Shown: piece after piece, positions 46,960 to 58,020 of the stretch | How positions within the stretch are numbered: position 1 is the stretch's first letter | How the letters are laid out: every line of letters starts with the position of its first letter | DNA from: Hemerocallis citrina | Lineage: Eukaryota > Streptophyta > Magnoliopsida > Asparagales > Asphodelaceae | Assembly (NCBI GenBank): GCA_017893485.1 | Contig: CM030367.1 | Coordinates: 145,441,767 to 145,505,766, forward strand | Direction: 5' to 3' | DNA length: 64,000 nt | Program-made: the position numbers and the translations under genes | Notes under the pieces: generated by a model | Databases searched by the model: none | What the model was told of the DNA's origin: nothing | The model's input: the letters and a program-made list of their open reading frames with translations, nothing else

Positions 46960-47537
46960 TGATATGGGTCAGATGATGTGGCCCCTTCTGGGCCACAGGA
47001 TCCCCTCATGAAGCGTGCACCGCCGGATCATCCGAATCCGCCACGTCAGCACGAAAACTGCCCATGCCTCCGCTACGTCAGCCTGGAAACTGCCTAGGCC
47101 TCCACCACGTCAGCCTATACTGCTTGGGCTTCTGCCATGTCAGGCCCACGGGCAACCGGGTCCAGACCCGGCCCCAAATGGGTCCAGACCCGGTTGGCCT
47201 CTCCTATAAATACCAGACCCTCTACCCTTTATCCAGGTAATCAATCTTTCCCCCTCAAAATCCTAGTTACTGTTACTCTCTCAGTAGCTGACTAGATCGT
47301 CGGAGGGTCTGCCACCGGGACCAACCCCGGTGTTCCTAGACAGTGTGCAGGTACACAAGACCTCGGATCCGAGCCTCCTGGTCTGAGCCGAGCATCTAGT
47401 CTCGACCTCACTCCCGCCTACTTCCTAACCATTCGCCCAGCTAAGGGTCGTCCGCACTGGAGCTTCCTCCACCAATACAAATAGAGAAGAACTCACACTT
47501 GGTGATCCATACGCCTCCCTAAAAACAAACCGCATCA
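46960..47537 (+). repeat. 5' LTR of element C
   Basis: The 578-bp LTR runs from TGATATGGG to CGCATCA, just before the primer-binding site. TATA box CTATAAATACC at 47204-47214. The U3 has four spaced copies of CCACGTCAGC. Confidence 0.85.
47039..47143 (+). promoter_or_regulatory. Four tandem ACGTCA motifs in U3 (bZIP-type sites)
   Basis: CCACGTCAGC at 47041, CTACGTCAGC at 47073, CCACGTCAGC at 47105 and CCATGTCAGG at 47134, spaced 32, 32 and 29 bases within ~33-bp repeats that end 'gaaactgcc.aggcct'. On the other strand each reads GCTGACGTGG, a TGACG/ACGT core of the kind bound by plant bZIP (TGA or ABRE-binding) factors. Four equivalents persist in the 3' LTR at about 58309-58410. The regulatory role is inferred. 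Confidence 0.5.
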
Positions 47538-47540
47538 GGA

Positions 47541-47558
47541 TGGCGCCATCTGTGGGAA
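47541..47558 (+). other. Primer-binding site of element C
   Basis: TGGCGCCATCTGTGGGAA, three bases after the LTR end. It is the intact form of the sites in copies A, B and the third element. Confidence 0.8.
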
Positions 47559-47621
47559 GCTCCTAGTGCAGACACCGGAACGAGCTCAGCCATCAACGGT
47601 ACCCCGTTTAACCGAGCTCAC

Positions 47622-49180
47622 ATGGCACCCAAGGCCAGGAGAGATGTTACCTCTTCGCGTCGGCGGGAAGTGCATCGTCAGGACGTCGTTGCCGATGCAC
47701 ACGGATCCAACAACCCGAGGGTCAGTCACGGGCAACAACTGGGTGCCTCCCGACCGGTCTAACCCGACCTACGAGGGGTAATCAAGGATCGGCAGGCAAG
47801 CCGGAGTGGGGGAGGGGCTGCTTCCAACTCGGCCCCGAACCATCCCAGACCTCTGTTCCAAGGGCGGGAGCCGGCACTCAGCCGCGTCGGCCGGCGGCCG
47901 CAGGCTCAGCAAAACCGAGCTGAGCGAGCCCCGGTCACCCACCAAGAGTTCCAAGACTTCCAAAAAGAAATCATGGAGGCCATCCGGGGGACCCCCATTG
48001 ATGAAAACGCCCGCCGCTCTCATACCTCCTCAGATGCCCAGGCCAGCGTGTCTCGCATCCCGACAGTCCCGCCGGAGTATGACGATGACGTCTTGAAGCG
48101 CCTCCAAGAAATGGAAGACCGCCTCGACCACTTCGGCGACGGCGGCCCGAGGCCGGCCCAGGGATACAAGCCCATCCGACCTCCTTTATCCACCACCATC
48201 TTGCAGGCAGAAATACCCCGAAACTTTCGCCCACCTCAATTCAAAACTTACGATGGCAAGGGCGATCCTGTTGATCACATGGAGGGCTTCAAGACCCTCA
48301 TGATAATTCACAGTACTTCGGATCCCCTCCTATGTCGTGCCTTCCCCACCACCCTCTGGGGTCCAACTCGGGAATGGTTCTCCAAGCTCACCCCTGGCTC
48401 CATCTATTCTTTCGACCAACTGGAGGGCAACTTCCTCGCCCACTTTGTGATCAGCCGAAATGCCGAAAACACAAGTGCGTCCCTATTGGGTCTCCGGCAG
48501 AAGGAAGGGGAGTCACTCCGGTTATTCGTCCGAAGGTTCACCGCGGAGGCGAGGTCTGTCTCCTTCCTCGACCCCGGGGTCGCCTCGGCAGCATTCCGGC
48601 ACAACGTCCGGCATGGCTAGCTGAAGGCCTCCCTGGCAAAGAAGCCCCCGATAGATTTCTCCGACCTCCTCAATCGGGTCAAAAAGTACATCCGGGCTGA
48701 GGAAGCCCTGAACCCAGAGGACTCGAAAGAAATTCCCGAAGAGGGTAAACGCAAGGCCAACGAGGTCGAGCCAGCAAAGAAAGTTCCGAGAGATGGGGGC
48801 ACCACGAAAAGGGTCCCCCCGGTCCCTTGCTTCGAGAGATACACTCTGCTGACGCAGAACGTGTCGGTCATCCTTCTGGAAATCGAAGACAAGGACCTCG
48901 TACAATTCCCTCCTCGACCGACCAACAACAACAGCAAGAAGAGGGATCAGCGCTTCTACTGTCGCTTCCACCGGGACAACGGGCACGACATGGACCATTG
49001 TCGCGCCCTGAAGGATGAAATCGAGGCTCTCATCCAACGAGGGTACCTCCGGGAGTTCAAACGGGAAAAAACTCGGGACCAGAGGGATACGAGAAACATG
49101 AGGGCTTCCCCTCCTCATTGAACACCCAGGCAGCGTCCCGAGCGAGACCAGGAGCCTGAAGAGCCAGAGGGCCAGGCCAT
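47622..49180 (+). pseudogene. gag of element C
   Basis: The frame opens at the ATG 47622 (MAPKARRDV). A stop at 47760 is followed by in-frame sequence to 48620. The capsid core includes FRPPQFKTYDGKGDPVDH, LLCRAFPTTLWGPTREWF and LEGNFLAHFVISR (about 48220-48470), the retrotrans_gag family signature. After a second stop (48618) the same frame carries the linker and the knuckle CRFHRDNGHDMDHC at about 48958-49000, then DEIEALIQRGYLREF. Stops at 47760, 48618 and 49119 make it non-functional. Length is normal for Tat gag. Confidence 0.85.
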
Positions 49181-49184
49181 CGTA

Positions 49185-49860
49185 TTGTATCCACAGAGGA
49201 CCCATGGGAGGGGAGTCCAACACTTCTCGCAAGGCATTCGTCCAGAATGTCAACGCCGTCCAGGGCCCCCTCTCCCCCCAGGTCTAGCCGCTCCCTGTCT
49301 CCTCTCGGGGGAAGACATGGAAGGAGTCCGGCTTTCGCATTGTGATGCGCTCGTCATCAGCCTCAGCATGGCGAACTTCGAGGTCCGGCGCATTCTCGTT
49401 GACAACGGGAGCTCGGTAAACATACTCTTCCTGGAAGCCTTCGAAAACTTGAAGCATTCCCGAGATAAGCTAAAGCCCGCCAGATATACCTTGCACGGAT
49501 TCTCCGGTGTCCCGGTGCCAATAGAGGGGATCGTCACCTTAGACGTCACAGCTGGTACGAGCCCACACCGAAGAACCGAGTCGATGGACTACATGGTTGT
49601 CAACGTTAAGGCAGCCTACAATGCCATACTCGGCCTCCCCGGACTCTGCTCCCTCCAGGTGGTCCCCTCGGCCTACCACCAGAAGATGAAGTTTCCTACC
49701 AACACTGGTGTCGAGTTTGTCCGAGGGAACCAAAAAGCGGCACGATCGTGCTATATGACGGCGATCGGGGGTAGTGTATTTCCCCTTAATGCCGTCGAGC
49801 TACAGCCCGAGAGAACCCAGCCCGAACCGAAGCCGGCAGACGAGTTGGAAGATGTTTCGT
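49185..49860 (+). pseudogene. Protease of element C
   Basis: In the frame running 49185-50531, HCDALVISLSMANFEVRRILVDNGSS includes the catalytic D at 49401 (D-N-G-S-S in place of D-S/T-G, as in other Tat proteases). VVNVKAAYNAILGLPGL and YHQKMKFPT follow. This frame is open and runs directly into RT. Confidence 0.85.
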
Positions 49861-51195
49861 TCGAGACAGGGGACGCGTCAAGGTGTTTCCGAGTGAGCTG
49901 CTCCCTTGCTCCCAACCTCAAATCTGCCCTGATCGACTGCATTCGCTGCAATGTCGACCTCTTCGCCTGGAAGCCCTCTGACATGCCTGGTATCTCCGAG
50001 GATCTCATCATGCACAAACTCAGCGTGATCCCCGGTTCAAAGCCGATCATCCAGAAGCAACGCAAGTTCGCCCCGGAGCGACAGCAGGCGGTAAATGCGG
50101 AAGTGAACAAACTTTTGCCCGCTCGTTTCATACAAGAGGTTAGCTACTCCGAGTGGCTAGCGAATGTCGTGATGGTTAAGAAAGCAAGCGGGAGCTGGAG
50201 GATCTACATAGACTTCACGGATCTCAACAAGGCGTGCCCCAAAGATCCGTTCCCCCTCCCCAGCATCGATGCTCTGATCGACACCACCTCGGGTCACGAG
50301 CTCCTGTCTTTCATGGACGCCTTCTCTGGCTATAACCAGATCCGAATGTTCCCTCCCGATATAGCCAAGACGTCCTTCATCACGGACCAAGATTTCTATT
50401 GCTACCGGGTGATGCCCTTCGGGCTGAAGAATGCCGGTGCTACTTATCAGAGGCTCGTTAACCAAGTCTTCAAGGATCAAATTGGGTGCAACATGGAGGT
50501 ATACGTCGATGACATGCTCGTCAAGAGCAAATAGGAGCAGGATCACGTCGCCGACCTGGAAGAGGCCTTCGGAGTCCTTCGGACTCACAACATGAGACTC
50601 AATCCGGCGAAGTGTGCGTTCGGCATCTCCTCAAGAAAATTCCTAGGGTTCATCGTCAGCCAGCGCGGCATCGAGGCGAACCCTGAAAAAATCTAGGCCA
50701 TAATAGACATGGCCCCTCCCAGGAACATCAAAGAAGTCCAGAGACTAACAGAAAGACTAGCGTCCATCGGTCGTTTTCTCTCCAAGTCTGGAGAGAAGTC
50801 CTTCCCATTCTTCAAGGCACTCCGCGAAACTAGAGGATTCGAGTGGGGCACTCAGCAGCAAGAGGCGTTCGCCCAATTGAAGGAGTACCTCGCCAACCCT
50901 CCTCTCCTCAGCAAGCCCGAACTAGGGGAGCCCCTCTGGCTCTACCTTTTGGCTTCAGAGAGTGTGCTCAGTATCGTCCTCGTTCGAGAAGAGGAAGGAG
51001 TCCGAAAGCCCCTGTACTATGTGAGCAAGGTTCTACTCTCCGTCGAGACCAGATACTCTAGAATTGAGAAGATAGCATACGCCTTGGTCATGGCCGCGTG
51101 GAAGCTCCGTCCCTACTTTCAGGCACATTCAATCCAGGAACTCACGGACCAGCCTCTGAAGGCCGTGCTTTACAAGCCCGAGAGCTCGGGATGAC
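49861..51195 (+). pseudogene. Reverse transcriptase and first RNase H of element C
   Basis: RT spans about 50020-50700: IIQKQRKFAPERQQAV, WRIYIDFTDLNKACPKDPFPLP, FMDAFSGYNQI and the catalytic YVDDM at 50502-50516. Stops lie at 50532 and 50694. The connection and gypsy-type RNase H (about 50880-51195) have LYLLASESVLSIVLVREE, where the usual first aspartate is not conserved. This degeneration is typical of Tat elements, in which the second RNase H is thought to do the work. A stop lies at 51193. Confidence 0.9.
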
Positions 51196-51334
51196 TTGTC
51201 AAGTGGTCGATCGAGCTCAGTCAATACAACATCGGTTATCAACCGAGGACGACCATCAAAGGGCAGGCCCTCGCCGAGTTCATCACAGAATGCACCATCT
51301 CCGAGCAACCCCAAAACAAGGGAGCCAACCAGAC

Positions 51335-51720
51335 ATGGGAAGTTTACGTCGATGGCTCCTCATGCCAAGCGGGGAGTGGTGCGGGCATCATTCTGCAGGG
51401 TCCAGACGGGTTCCTCCTTCAATATTGCCTCTGCCTCAACTTTCTGGCCTCTAACAACGAGGCTGAGTACGGGCCATGATCGCCGGACTCACCCTGGCTC
51501 ATCAGGCCGGCGCAAGACAGATCAGGGCCTTTAGCGACTCTCAGCTTGTGGTCAACCAGATCACTGGAGAGTACGAGGCCCGTGACGATTGGATGATCAG
51601 GTACCTGGCTGTGGTCCAACGACTATTGACGTCCTTCGACGAGTCGGCGGTCTTAAGGATCCCCAGGAAGCAGAATGCCTAGGCCGATGCCCTGTCAAAG
51701 TTAGCTTCCTCATCCTTTGA
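51335..51720 (+). pseudogene. Second, archaeal-type RNase H (aRNH) of element C
   Basis: WEVYVDGSSCQAGSGAGIIL (first D at 51351), SNNEAEY (E at about 51459), AFSDSQLVVNQI (D at about 51534) and ADALSKLAS (D at about 51684) give the D-E-D-D set of a type 1 RNase H. A 1-base deletion near 51469 shifts the frame between the E and second D motifs, and a stop lies at 51680. Presence of this extra domain between RNase H and integrase defines the Tat lineage. Confidence 0.85.
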
Positions 51721-51949
51721 AGGCCTCGACCAGACCATCCTAATCGAAGTCCTCCTAAAGCCAAGTACAGACTTCCCTGAGGCTCTCTGCGTCGAAGACG
51801 GAGTTTCTCCTGATGACTGGACCACTCTTATCAAGAAATTTCTAATCAAGGGAGAGCTCCCTGAAGACTGGACTAAAGCACGGCGAGTCAGGGTCCGTTC
51901 AGAAAGGTTCGTCGTGATCGACGCAACCCTCTTTAAAAGATCATACACA

Positions 51950-52980
51950 ACAACGGACGGGAGACCCTACCTCTGCTGCCTGACACCTGATGAAGAAAAG
52001 TACACCCTCAAGGAGCTGCATGAGGGGATTGGAGGATGCCACATGGGAAGCCGCTCGCTTGTGCGAAAGGCATTGAATCACGGGTACTACTGGCCCACTA
52101 TGCTACAAGATGCCTTTGCCCTAGTGAAGAAGTGCGGTCCCTACCAACGATTCTCTCCCGTGAAGAGGGCTCCGCAAGCAAATCTCCGTTCCATAGCTAG
52201 TCCGACCCCCTTTGCATTGTGGGGGATGGATCTGGTAGGCCCATTTCCGAAGGCAACGGGCCAACGAAAGTTTCTCATAGTGGCGATCGACTACTTCACG
52301 AAGTGGATCGAGGCAGAGCAATTAGCAATGATCACCGAACAACAGTCCCAATAGTTTTTCTCGAAACACATCGTCTGTCGGTTCGGGATCCCACAGGTGC
52401 TCATCACGGACAATGGAACTTAATTTGCGAGTAAGCACTTCTGCAAGTTCTGCGAAGATCTCGGGATCCAACAGCGCTTCTCCTCTGTATGCCACCCCCA
52501 GTCCAACGGTCAGGCTGAGAACGCGAACTGCCAAATCCTCGACGGCCTTAAGAAACGACTCAATAACTCTTCTAAGGGATTATGGGTCGATGAGCTGCCA
52601 AGCGTTATCTAGGCCCACCGGACAACAAAGAGAATCCCCACAGGAGAGTCACCATTCAATCTGACATACGATGTGGAGGCCGTTACTCCCCTGGATATCA
52701 GGATCCCTTCGCCACGCATCATGGCTTTCGACGAAGCAAGCAACTCTGCACAGCTGCGAGCCGACCTGGACCTCATAGACGAGGTCAGAAAGAAGTCCGC
52801 CATTAGAAGGAGCATCTACCAACAAAGGATCGAAAGGTTCTACAACAAGAAGCTGCGTCCCACCAACATCAAACTCGGAGAACTTGTCCTCCGGAAGTTG
52901 GCGGTATCCAATTCCGACCAGAAAAGGAAATTGGCCCCAAACTGGGAGGGCCCTTACAAAGTATCTGAGGTCGTGCGTCC
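51950..52980 (+). pseudogene. Integrase of element C
   Basis: The zinc-binding region LHEGIGGCHMGSRSL...KKCGPYQR has lost one cysteine (CGPY for CGxC). The catalytic triad is intact: D at 52229 (WGMDLVG), D at 52409 (ITDNGT) and E at 52517 (GQAEN), with the D-X35-E spacing of integrases. A C-terminal region PTNIKLGELVLRK...LAPNWEGPYKV follows. Stops lie at 52352, 52421 and 52610. The last codons run straight into the first unit of the 222-bp array at 52982. Confidence 0.9.
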
Positions 52981-52981
52981 A

Positions 52982-54380
52982 GTGTGGGGGCTCGGCATCT
53001 GCCCCTGGCATGGGTTGGGGCTTCTTCAAGCTTATCAACCCATGCGCATGGCGGTAACAACCAATCATGCCCGTACCGTCTTCCTGAGAACAAGTGTGGG
53101 GGCTCGTCTTCGACCCCGGGCAAGGCCGTGGCTTTCTTTAAATCCACTCGGCTGACACGCTCGGCAGCGACCTTCAGCCACGCCCATCCCTGGCTTTCTC
53201 CCCAGTGTAGGGGCTCGGCATCTGCCCCTGGCATGGGTTGGGGCTTCTTCAAACTTATCAACCCATGGGCACGACGGCAACTGCCAGTCACCCCCGTACT
53301 GTCTTCCTGAGAACAAGGGTGGGGGCTCGTTGTCGACCCCGGGCAAGGTCGTGGCTTTCTTCAAAGCCACTCGGCCAACACGCTCGGCGGCGACCTTCAA
53401 CCACGCCCATCCCTGGCTTTCTCCCCGGTGTGGGGGCTCGGCATCTGCCCCTGGCATGGGTTGGGGCTTTTTCAAGCTTATCAACCCATGCGCACGGCGG
53501 CAACCGCCAGTCATGCCCATACCGTCTTCCTGAGAACAAGTATGGGGGCTTGTCGTCGACCCCGGGCAAGGCCGTGGCTTTCTTCAAAGCCACTTGGTCA
53601 ACACGCTCAGTGGCGACCTTCAGCCACGCCCATCCCTGGCTTTCTCCCCGGTGTAGGGGCTTAGCATCTGCCCCTGGCATGGGTTGGGGCTTCTTCAAGC
53701 TTATCACCTATGGGCACGGCGGCAACCACCAGTCACGCCCGTACTGTCTTCCTGAGAACAAGGGTGGGGGCTCGTCGTCGACCCCGGGCAAGGTCGTGGC
53801 TTTCTTCAAAGCCACTCGGCCGACACGCTCGGTGGCGACCTTCAGCCACGCCCATCCCTGGCTTTCTCCCCGGTTTAGGGGCTCTGCATCTGCCCCTGGC
53901 ATGGGTTGGGGCTTCTTCAAGCTTATCAACCCATGCGCACGGTTGCACCCGCCAGTCACGCCCGTACTGTCTTCCTGAGAACAAGTGTGGGGGCTCGTCG
54001 TCAACCCCGGGCAAGGTCGTGGCTTTCTTCAAAGCCACTCGGCCGACACGCTCGGTGGCGACCTTCAGCCACGCCCATCCCTGGCTTTCTCCCTGGTGTG
54101 GGGGCTCGGCATTTGCCCCTGGCATGGGTTGGGGCTTCTTCAAGCTTATCAACCCATACGCACGGCAGCAATCTCCAGTGACGCCCGTACCGTCTTCCTG
54201 AGAACAAGTGTGGGAGCTCGTCGTCGACCCCGGGCAAGGCCGTGGCTTTCTTCAAAGCCACTCGGCTGACACGCTCGGCAGTGACCTTCAGCCACACCCA
54301 TCCCTGGCTTTCTCCCCAGTGTGGGGGCTCGGCATCTGTCCCTGGCATGGGTTGGGGCTTCTTCAAGCTTTGCCCAGTTC
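52982..54380 (+). repeat. 222-bp dimeric tandem array of element C
   Basis: Units start at 52982, 53204, 53428, 53651, 53872, 54095 and 54318: six full units of 221-224 bp and a partial seventh. Each unit contains two diverged ~112-bp halves that both begin GTGTGGGGGCTCG: half A continues 'gcatctgcccctggcatggg', half B 'tcgtcgaccccgggcaagg'. Open frames on both strands are repeat restatements. Confidence 0.95.
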
Positions 54381-54384
54381 GAAA

Positions 54385-55226
54385 CCTGCTTAACACAGGG
54401 GTGCAGCGGCAGCCTTAGTCCCGAGATGAATGCATCGTCGGGAAAGATGCATTACCCTGGTGCGATGGTTGTAGTTAGGCGAATGCCGGGGCTCGGAATT
54501 AAGACTTCGAACTCCCTGGGAATGAAGTAGGAAGCCCTCAAAATGTGAAGGTAGTCCACCTTCAAGACACACGGGATGCCGTCCATTCGGATCTTCACCC
54601 GACTCTCGTCGCCCGGTACCGGAGGAAGAGGGTTGACATCTTTGACATCGTCGGGGTACATCTTAATCGACCCCAGATTTTTAAATTAGACTGGGGGAAA
54701 CTCGAACCCCGGTCTAGGGGCATATTTGTCTGGAGGAGGGAGGCTATCCGGAAGGCTTAACTTCCTTTTCTTCTGACGAGGACGAGCCTTCCTCTCAGGA
54801 GACGACGTCAACAAAGGTGGCAAAGGCGGAAGATCACTCTCGACCTTGACTGCCCCTCCTGCTCTGCCTTCGCCAGCACCCTCCTGATCGGGCTCCCCTT
54901 CATCCTCATCATCCTCATCATCCTCAACAGCGCCCTGTCCCTCAGGATCCTGATCCTCGTCCTCCTCATCCTCCTCTTCACCCTCAACATCCTGGTCCTC
55001 CTCATCCTCCTCATCATCCTCGACATCCCCCTCAACATCCTGATCGTCCTCATCATCCTCGACATCTTCCTCTTCCTCTTCCTCCTCCTCGCCCTCATCC
55101 ACAGACTCCTTCCCCGGCCTTCGGGATCTCAGAGGCGACACAACGAAGACAACATCACCACCGCCGTCCGACCCAGGTTCTGACAACCTCCTCCTTGATC
55201 CTATACTTGCTCAAAGACGAAGACAT
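54385..55226 (-). pseudogene. Antisense ORF in the 3' region of element C (acidic protein with a Transposase_28-like segment)
   Basis: On the minus strand an ATG at 55226 opens MSSSLSKYRIKEEVV. After a 1-base shift, an open frame from 55186 to 54686 encodes ~55 consecutive mostly Asp/Glu residues (about 55100-54880), then a basic KARPRQKKRKLSLP stretch. After a stop the same frame continues (54660-54400) with VDYLHILRASYFIPREFEVLIP and, past another stop, DDAFISGLRLPLHPCV. This last part resembles the plant 'putative gypsy type transposon' domain (Transposase_28, recalled from memory), which often lies antisense in Tat elements. The frame then runs into the 222-bp array, so its C-terminal part is lost. 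Function unknown. Confidence 0.6.
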
Positions 55227-55610
55227 TTTTGACTCGGCTTCCTTCGCAGAGCGGCCTGACGAGCTTGCCTCGGAACTGGAATGAGAGCACAATATTACTA
55301 AACAGAAATACTAACCTGAGATATATACCATGCAATCACCAAAAAAGTTGCCGACGGCAAGTAAGACACTGTTCTTAAAAAATTGGAAGATGCAATTAAA
55401 GAAATTAAGAAAAGAAAAGTAGGGAAGGGGGGGGGGGGAGATTTATAGCGAAGAAAGCGACTCCTCGATTTTCGCAATCAGACCTAGGCCGTTGGATCTT
55501 AATCATCAAGATCTAACGACCATTGAGATCTAGAGTTGCTTCGATTCTTGCGCACATGACATCAGCAGTTGGCACAAAATTACCCTAATGCCTCCAGGTC
55601 TTTTCCAACA
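55227..55610. other. Upstream region of the antisense ORF
   Basis: It contains a G-run at 55428-55439 and 'gatttatagcgaag' at 55440. On the minus strand this would be the 5' region of the antisense ORF, and a CTATAAATC motif at about 55449-55441 could serve as its TATA box. Confidence 0.35.
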
Positions 55611-55619
55611 AACAGGCTT

Positions 55620-57340
55620 TTTTGACAAGTCAGAAAGCTCGACGCTCGGATCTCATCACGAGCCCCAAATTCCTCTTCTATTCAACAAAAGGGTCGACGC
55701 TCGGATGGCACCGCGAGCTGCAAACTCCTCCTCTATTTCACATGAGGCTCGGAGCTCGGATGGCATCATGGGCCCCAATTTCCTCTTCTATTCAACAGAA
55801 GGGTCGACGTACGGATGGCATCGCGAGCCACAAACTCCTCTTCTATTTCTATTTCACAGAAGGCTCAGAACTCGGATGGTCCCGTGAGCCCCAAATTCCC
55901 CTTCTATTCAACAGAAGGGTCGTAGCTCGGATGGCACTGCGTGCCGCAAACTCCTCCTCTATTTCGCATGAGGCTCGGAGCTCGGATGGCATCGCGAGCC
56001 CCAATTTTCTCTTCTATTCAACAGAAGGGTCGATGCTCGGATGGCATCGCGAGGCACAAACTCCTCCTCTATTTCACATGAGGCTCGGAGCTCGGATGGC
56101 ATCGCGGGCCCCAATTTTCTCTTCTATTCAACAGAAGGGTCGACGCTCGGATGGCATCGCGAGCCACAAACTCCTCTATTTCTATTTCACAGAAGGCTCG
56201 GAACTCGGATGGCCCCGCGAGCCCAAATTCTCCTTCTATTCAACAGAAGGGTCGACGCTCAGATGGCACAGCGAGCCGCAAACTCGTCCTCTATTTCACA
56301 TGAGGCTTGGAGCTTAGATGGCACTGCGAGCCGTAAACTCCTCCTCTATTTTGCATGAGGCTCAGAGCTCGGATGGCATCGTGAGCCCCAATTTTCTCTT
56401 CTATTCAACAGAAGGGTCGACGCTCGGATGGCATCGCGAGCCACAAACTCCTCCTCTATTTCACATGAGGCTCGGAGCTCGGATGGCATCGCGGGCCCCA
56501 ATTTCCTCTTCTTTTCAACAGAAGAGTCGATGCTCGGATGGCATTGCGAGCCACAAACTCCTCCTTTATTTCACATGAGGCTCGGATCTCGGATGGCATC
56601 GCGAGCCCCAATTTCCTCTTCTATTCAACAGAAGGGTCGACGCTCGGATGGCATCGCGAGCCACAAACTCCTCCTCTATTTCACATGAGGCTCAGAGCTC
56701 GGATGGCACCGCGAGCCCCAATTTTCTCTTTTATTCAACAGAAGGGTCGACGCTCGCATGGCATCGCAAGCCATAAACTCCTCCTCGATTTCTATTTCAC
56801 AGAAGGCTCGGAGCTCGGATGGCATCGTGAGCCCCAGTTTCCTCTTCTATTCAACAGAAGGGTCGATGATCTGATGGTATCGCGAGCCACAAACTCCTCT
56901 TCTATTTTACATGAGGCTCGGAGCTCGGATGGCATCGCGAGCCCCAATTTCCTCTTCTATTCAGCAGAAGGGTCGATGCTCAGATAGCATCGCGAGCCAC
57001 AAACTCCTCCTCTATTTCTATTTCACAGAAGGCTCGGAGCTCGGATGGCACCGCGAGCCCCAATATCTTTCCCTATCTCACAGAAGGGTCGATGCTCGGA
57101 TGGCATCGCGAGGCACAAACTCCTCCTCTATTTCACATGAGGCTCGGAGCTCGGATGGCATCGCGAGCCCCAGTTTCCTCTTCTATCTCACAGAAGGGTC
57201 GACGCTCGGATGGCATCGCGAGCCCAATATCTTCTCCTATTTCACAGAAGGCTCGGAGCTCGGATGGCACCGTTAGCTCCAATATCTTCCCCTATCTCAC
57301 AGGAGGTTCGGAGCTCGGATATCACCGTGAGCCGTAGAGA
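55620..57340 (+). repeat. ~110-bp dimeric tandem array of element C
   Basis: About 16 units combining two ~55-bp halves: 'ggctcggagctcggatggc' plus 'atcgcgagccccaatttcc', and 'gggtcgacgctcggatggc' plus 'atcgcgagccacaaactcc'. Some units contain an extra 'tatttctatttcacagaa' variant. The long open frames are produced by the repeat. Confidence 0.9.
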
Positions 57341-57399
57341 CTTTTACTCCTAAAGCATTAAATAAAATGAAATCATTACATTCCATTCGGCCGCCGCTA

Positions 57400-57590
57400 C
57401 CAACTTCGGGGGCTCGGACCTCGGATGAAAGCACGAGCCCCAGAATCACCCTTCTATTCACAGGAGGCTCGGAGCTTGGATAACACTGCGAGCCCCAAGA
57501 TCCCCTCTAATTCACAGGAGGCTCGGAGCTCAGATGGCACCGCGAGCCCCAAAACCCTCCTCTATCCAACAGGCGAGCGGCACGACTGCC
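57400..57590 (+). repeat. Short tail of the second array
   Basis: Three ~56-bp units of 'aggaggctcggagctcgga' plus '...gcgagccccaa', after a unique break at 57341-57400. Confidence 0.7.
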
Positions 57591-57632
57591 GACCCCCATG
57601 CTCGGCAAGAAGACCCCTACTCAGTAGATCTC

Positions 57633-58020
57633 GACATCCCATTGCTCTTCCAACTAGCGAGGGGATCGTCTCTACCGACCCTAGACGCTCGGCCAGCCGT
57701 GCTCCAACCTAACAGTCCTTGACGTCCCCTTGCTCTTCCAATTAGCGAGGGGATCGTCTACCGACCCTCTACGATCGGCCAGCCGAGCTCCAACCAAACA
57801 GACCTTGACGTCCCCTTGCTCTTCCAACTAGCGAGGGGATCGATTACCGACCTCTATGATTGGCCAGCCGAGCTCTAACCTAACAGACCTTGACGTCCCC
57901 TTGCTCATCCAACTAGCGAGTGGATCGTCTGCCGACCCGCGGAGACCGTCTGCCGACCCTCGAAGCTCATCTGCAGACCATCGATGCTCGTCTACCGTCC
58001 ATCGACGCTCATCTACCGAC
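57633..58020 (+). repeat. Third arrays of element C (86-88 bp, then ~24 bp)
   Basis: Units beginning GACGTCCCCTTGCTC lie at 57633, 57721, 57807 and 57892. They are followed at about 57928-58020 by a short series of ~24-bp units ('ctcatctaccgaccct'). Neither shares obvious sequence with the two larger arrays. Confidence 0.85.

Noticed and set aside
48522..49253. 243-codon minus-strand frame opposite element C gag
   Set aside because: Shadow of the gag frame, which has clear gag and zinc-knuckle motifs on the plus strand.
52649..54400. Long open frames of up to 246 codons on both strands in the 222-bp array
   Set aside because: GC-rich repeat units of near-multiple-of-three length keep frames open; sequence identity follows the repeat, not a protein.
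55622..57337. Open frames of up to 231 codons in the 110-bp array
   Set aside because: Pure repeat translation with no start context and several overlapping frames.
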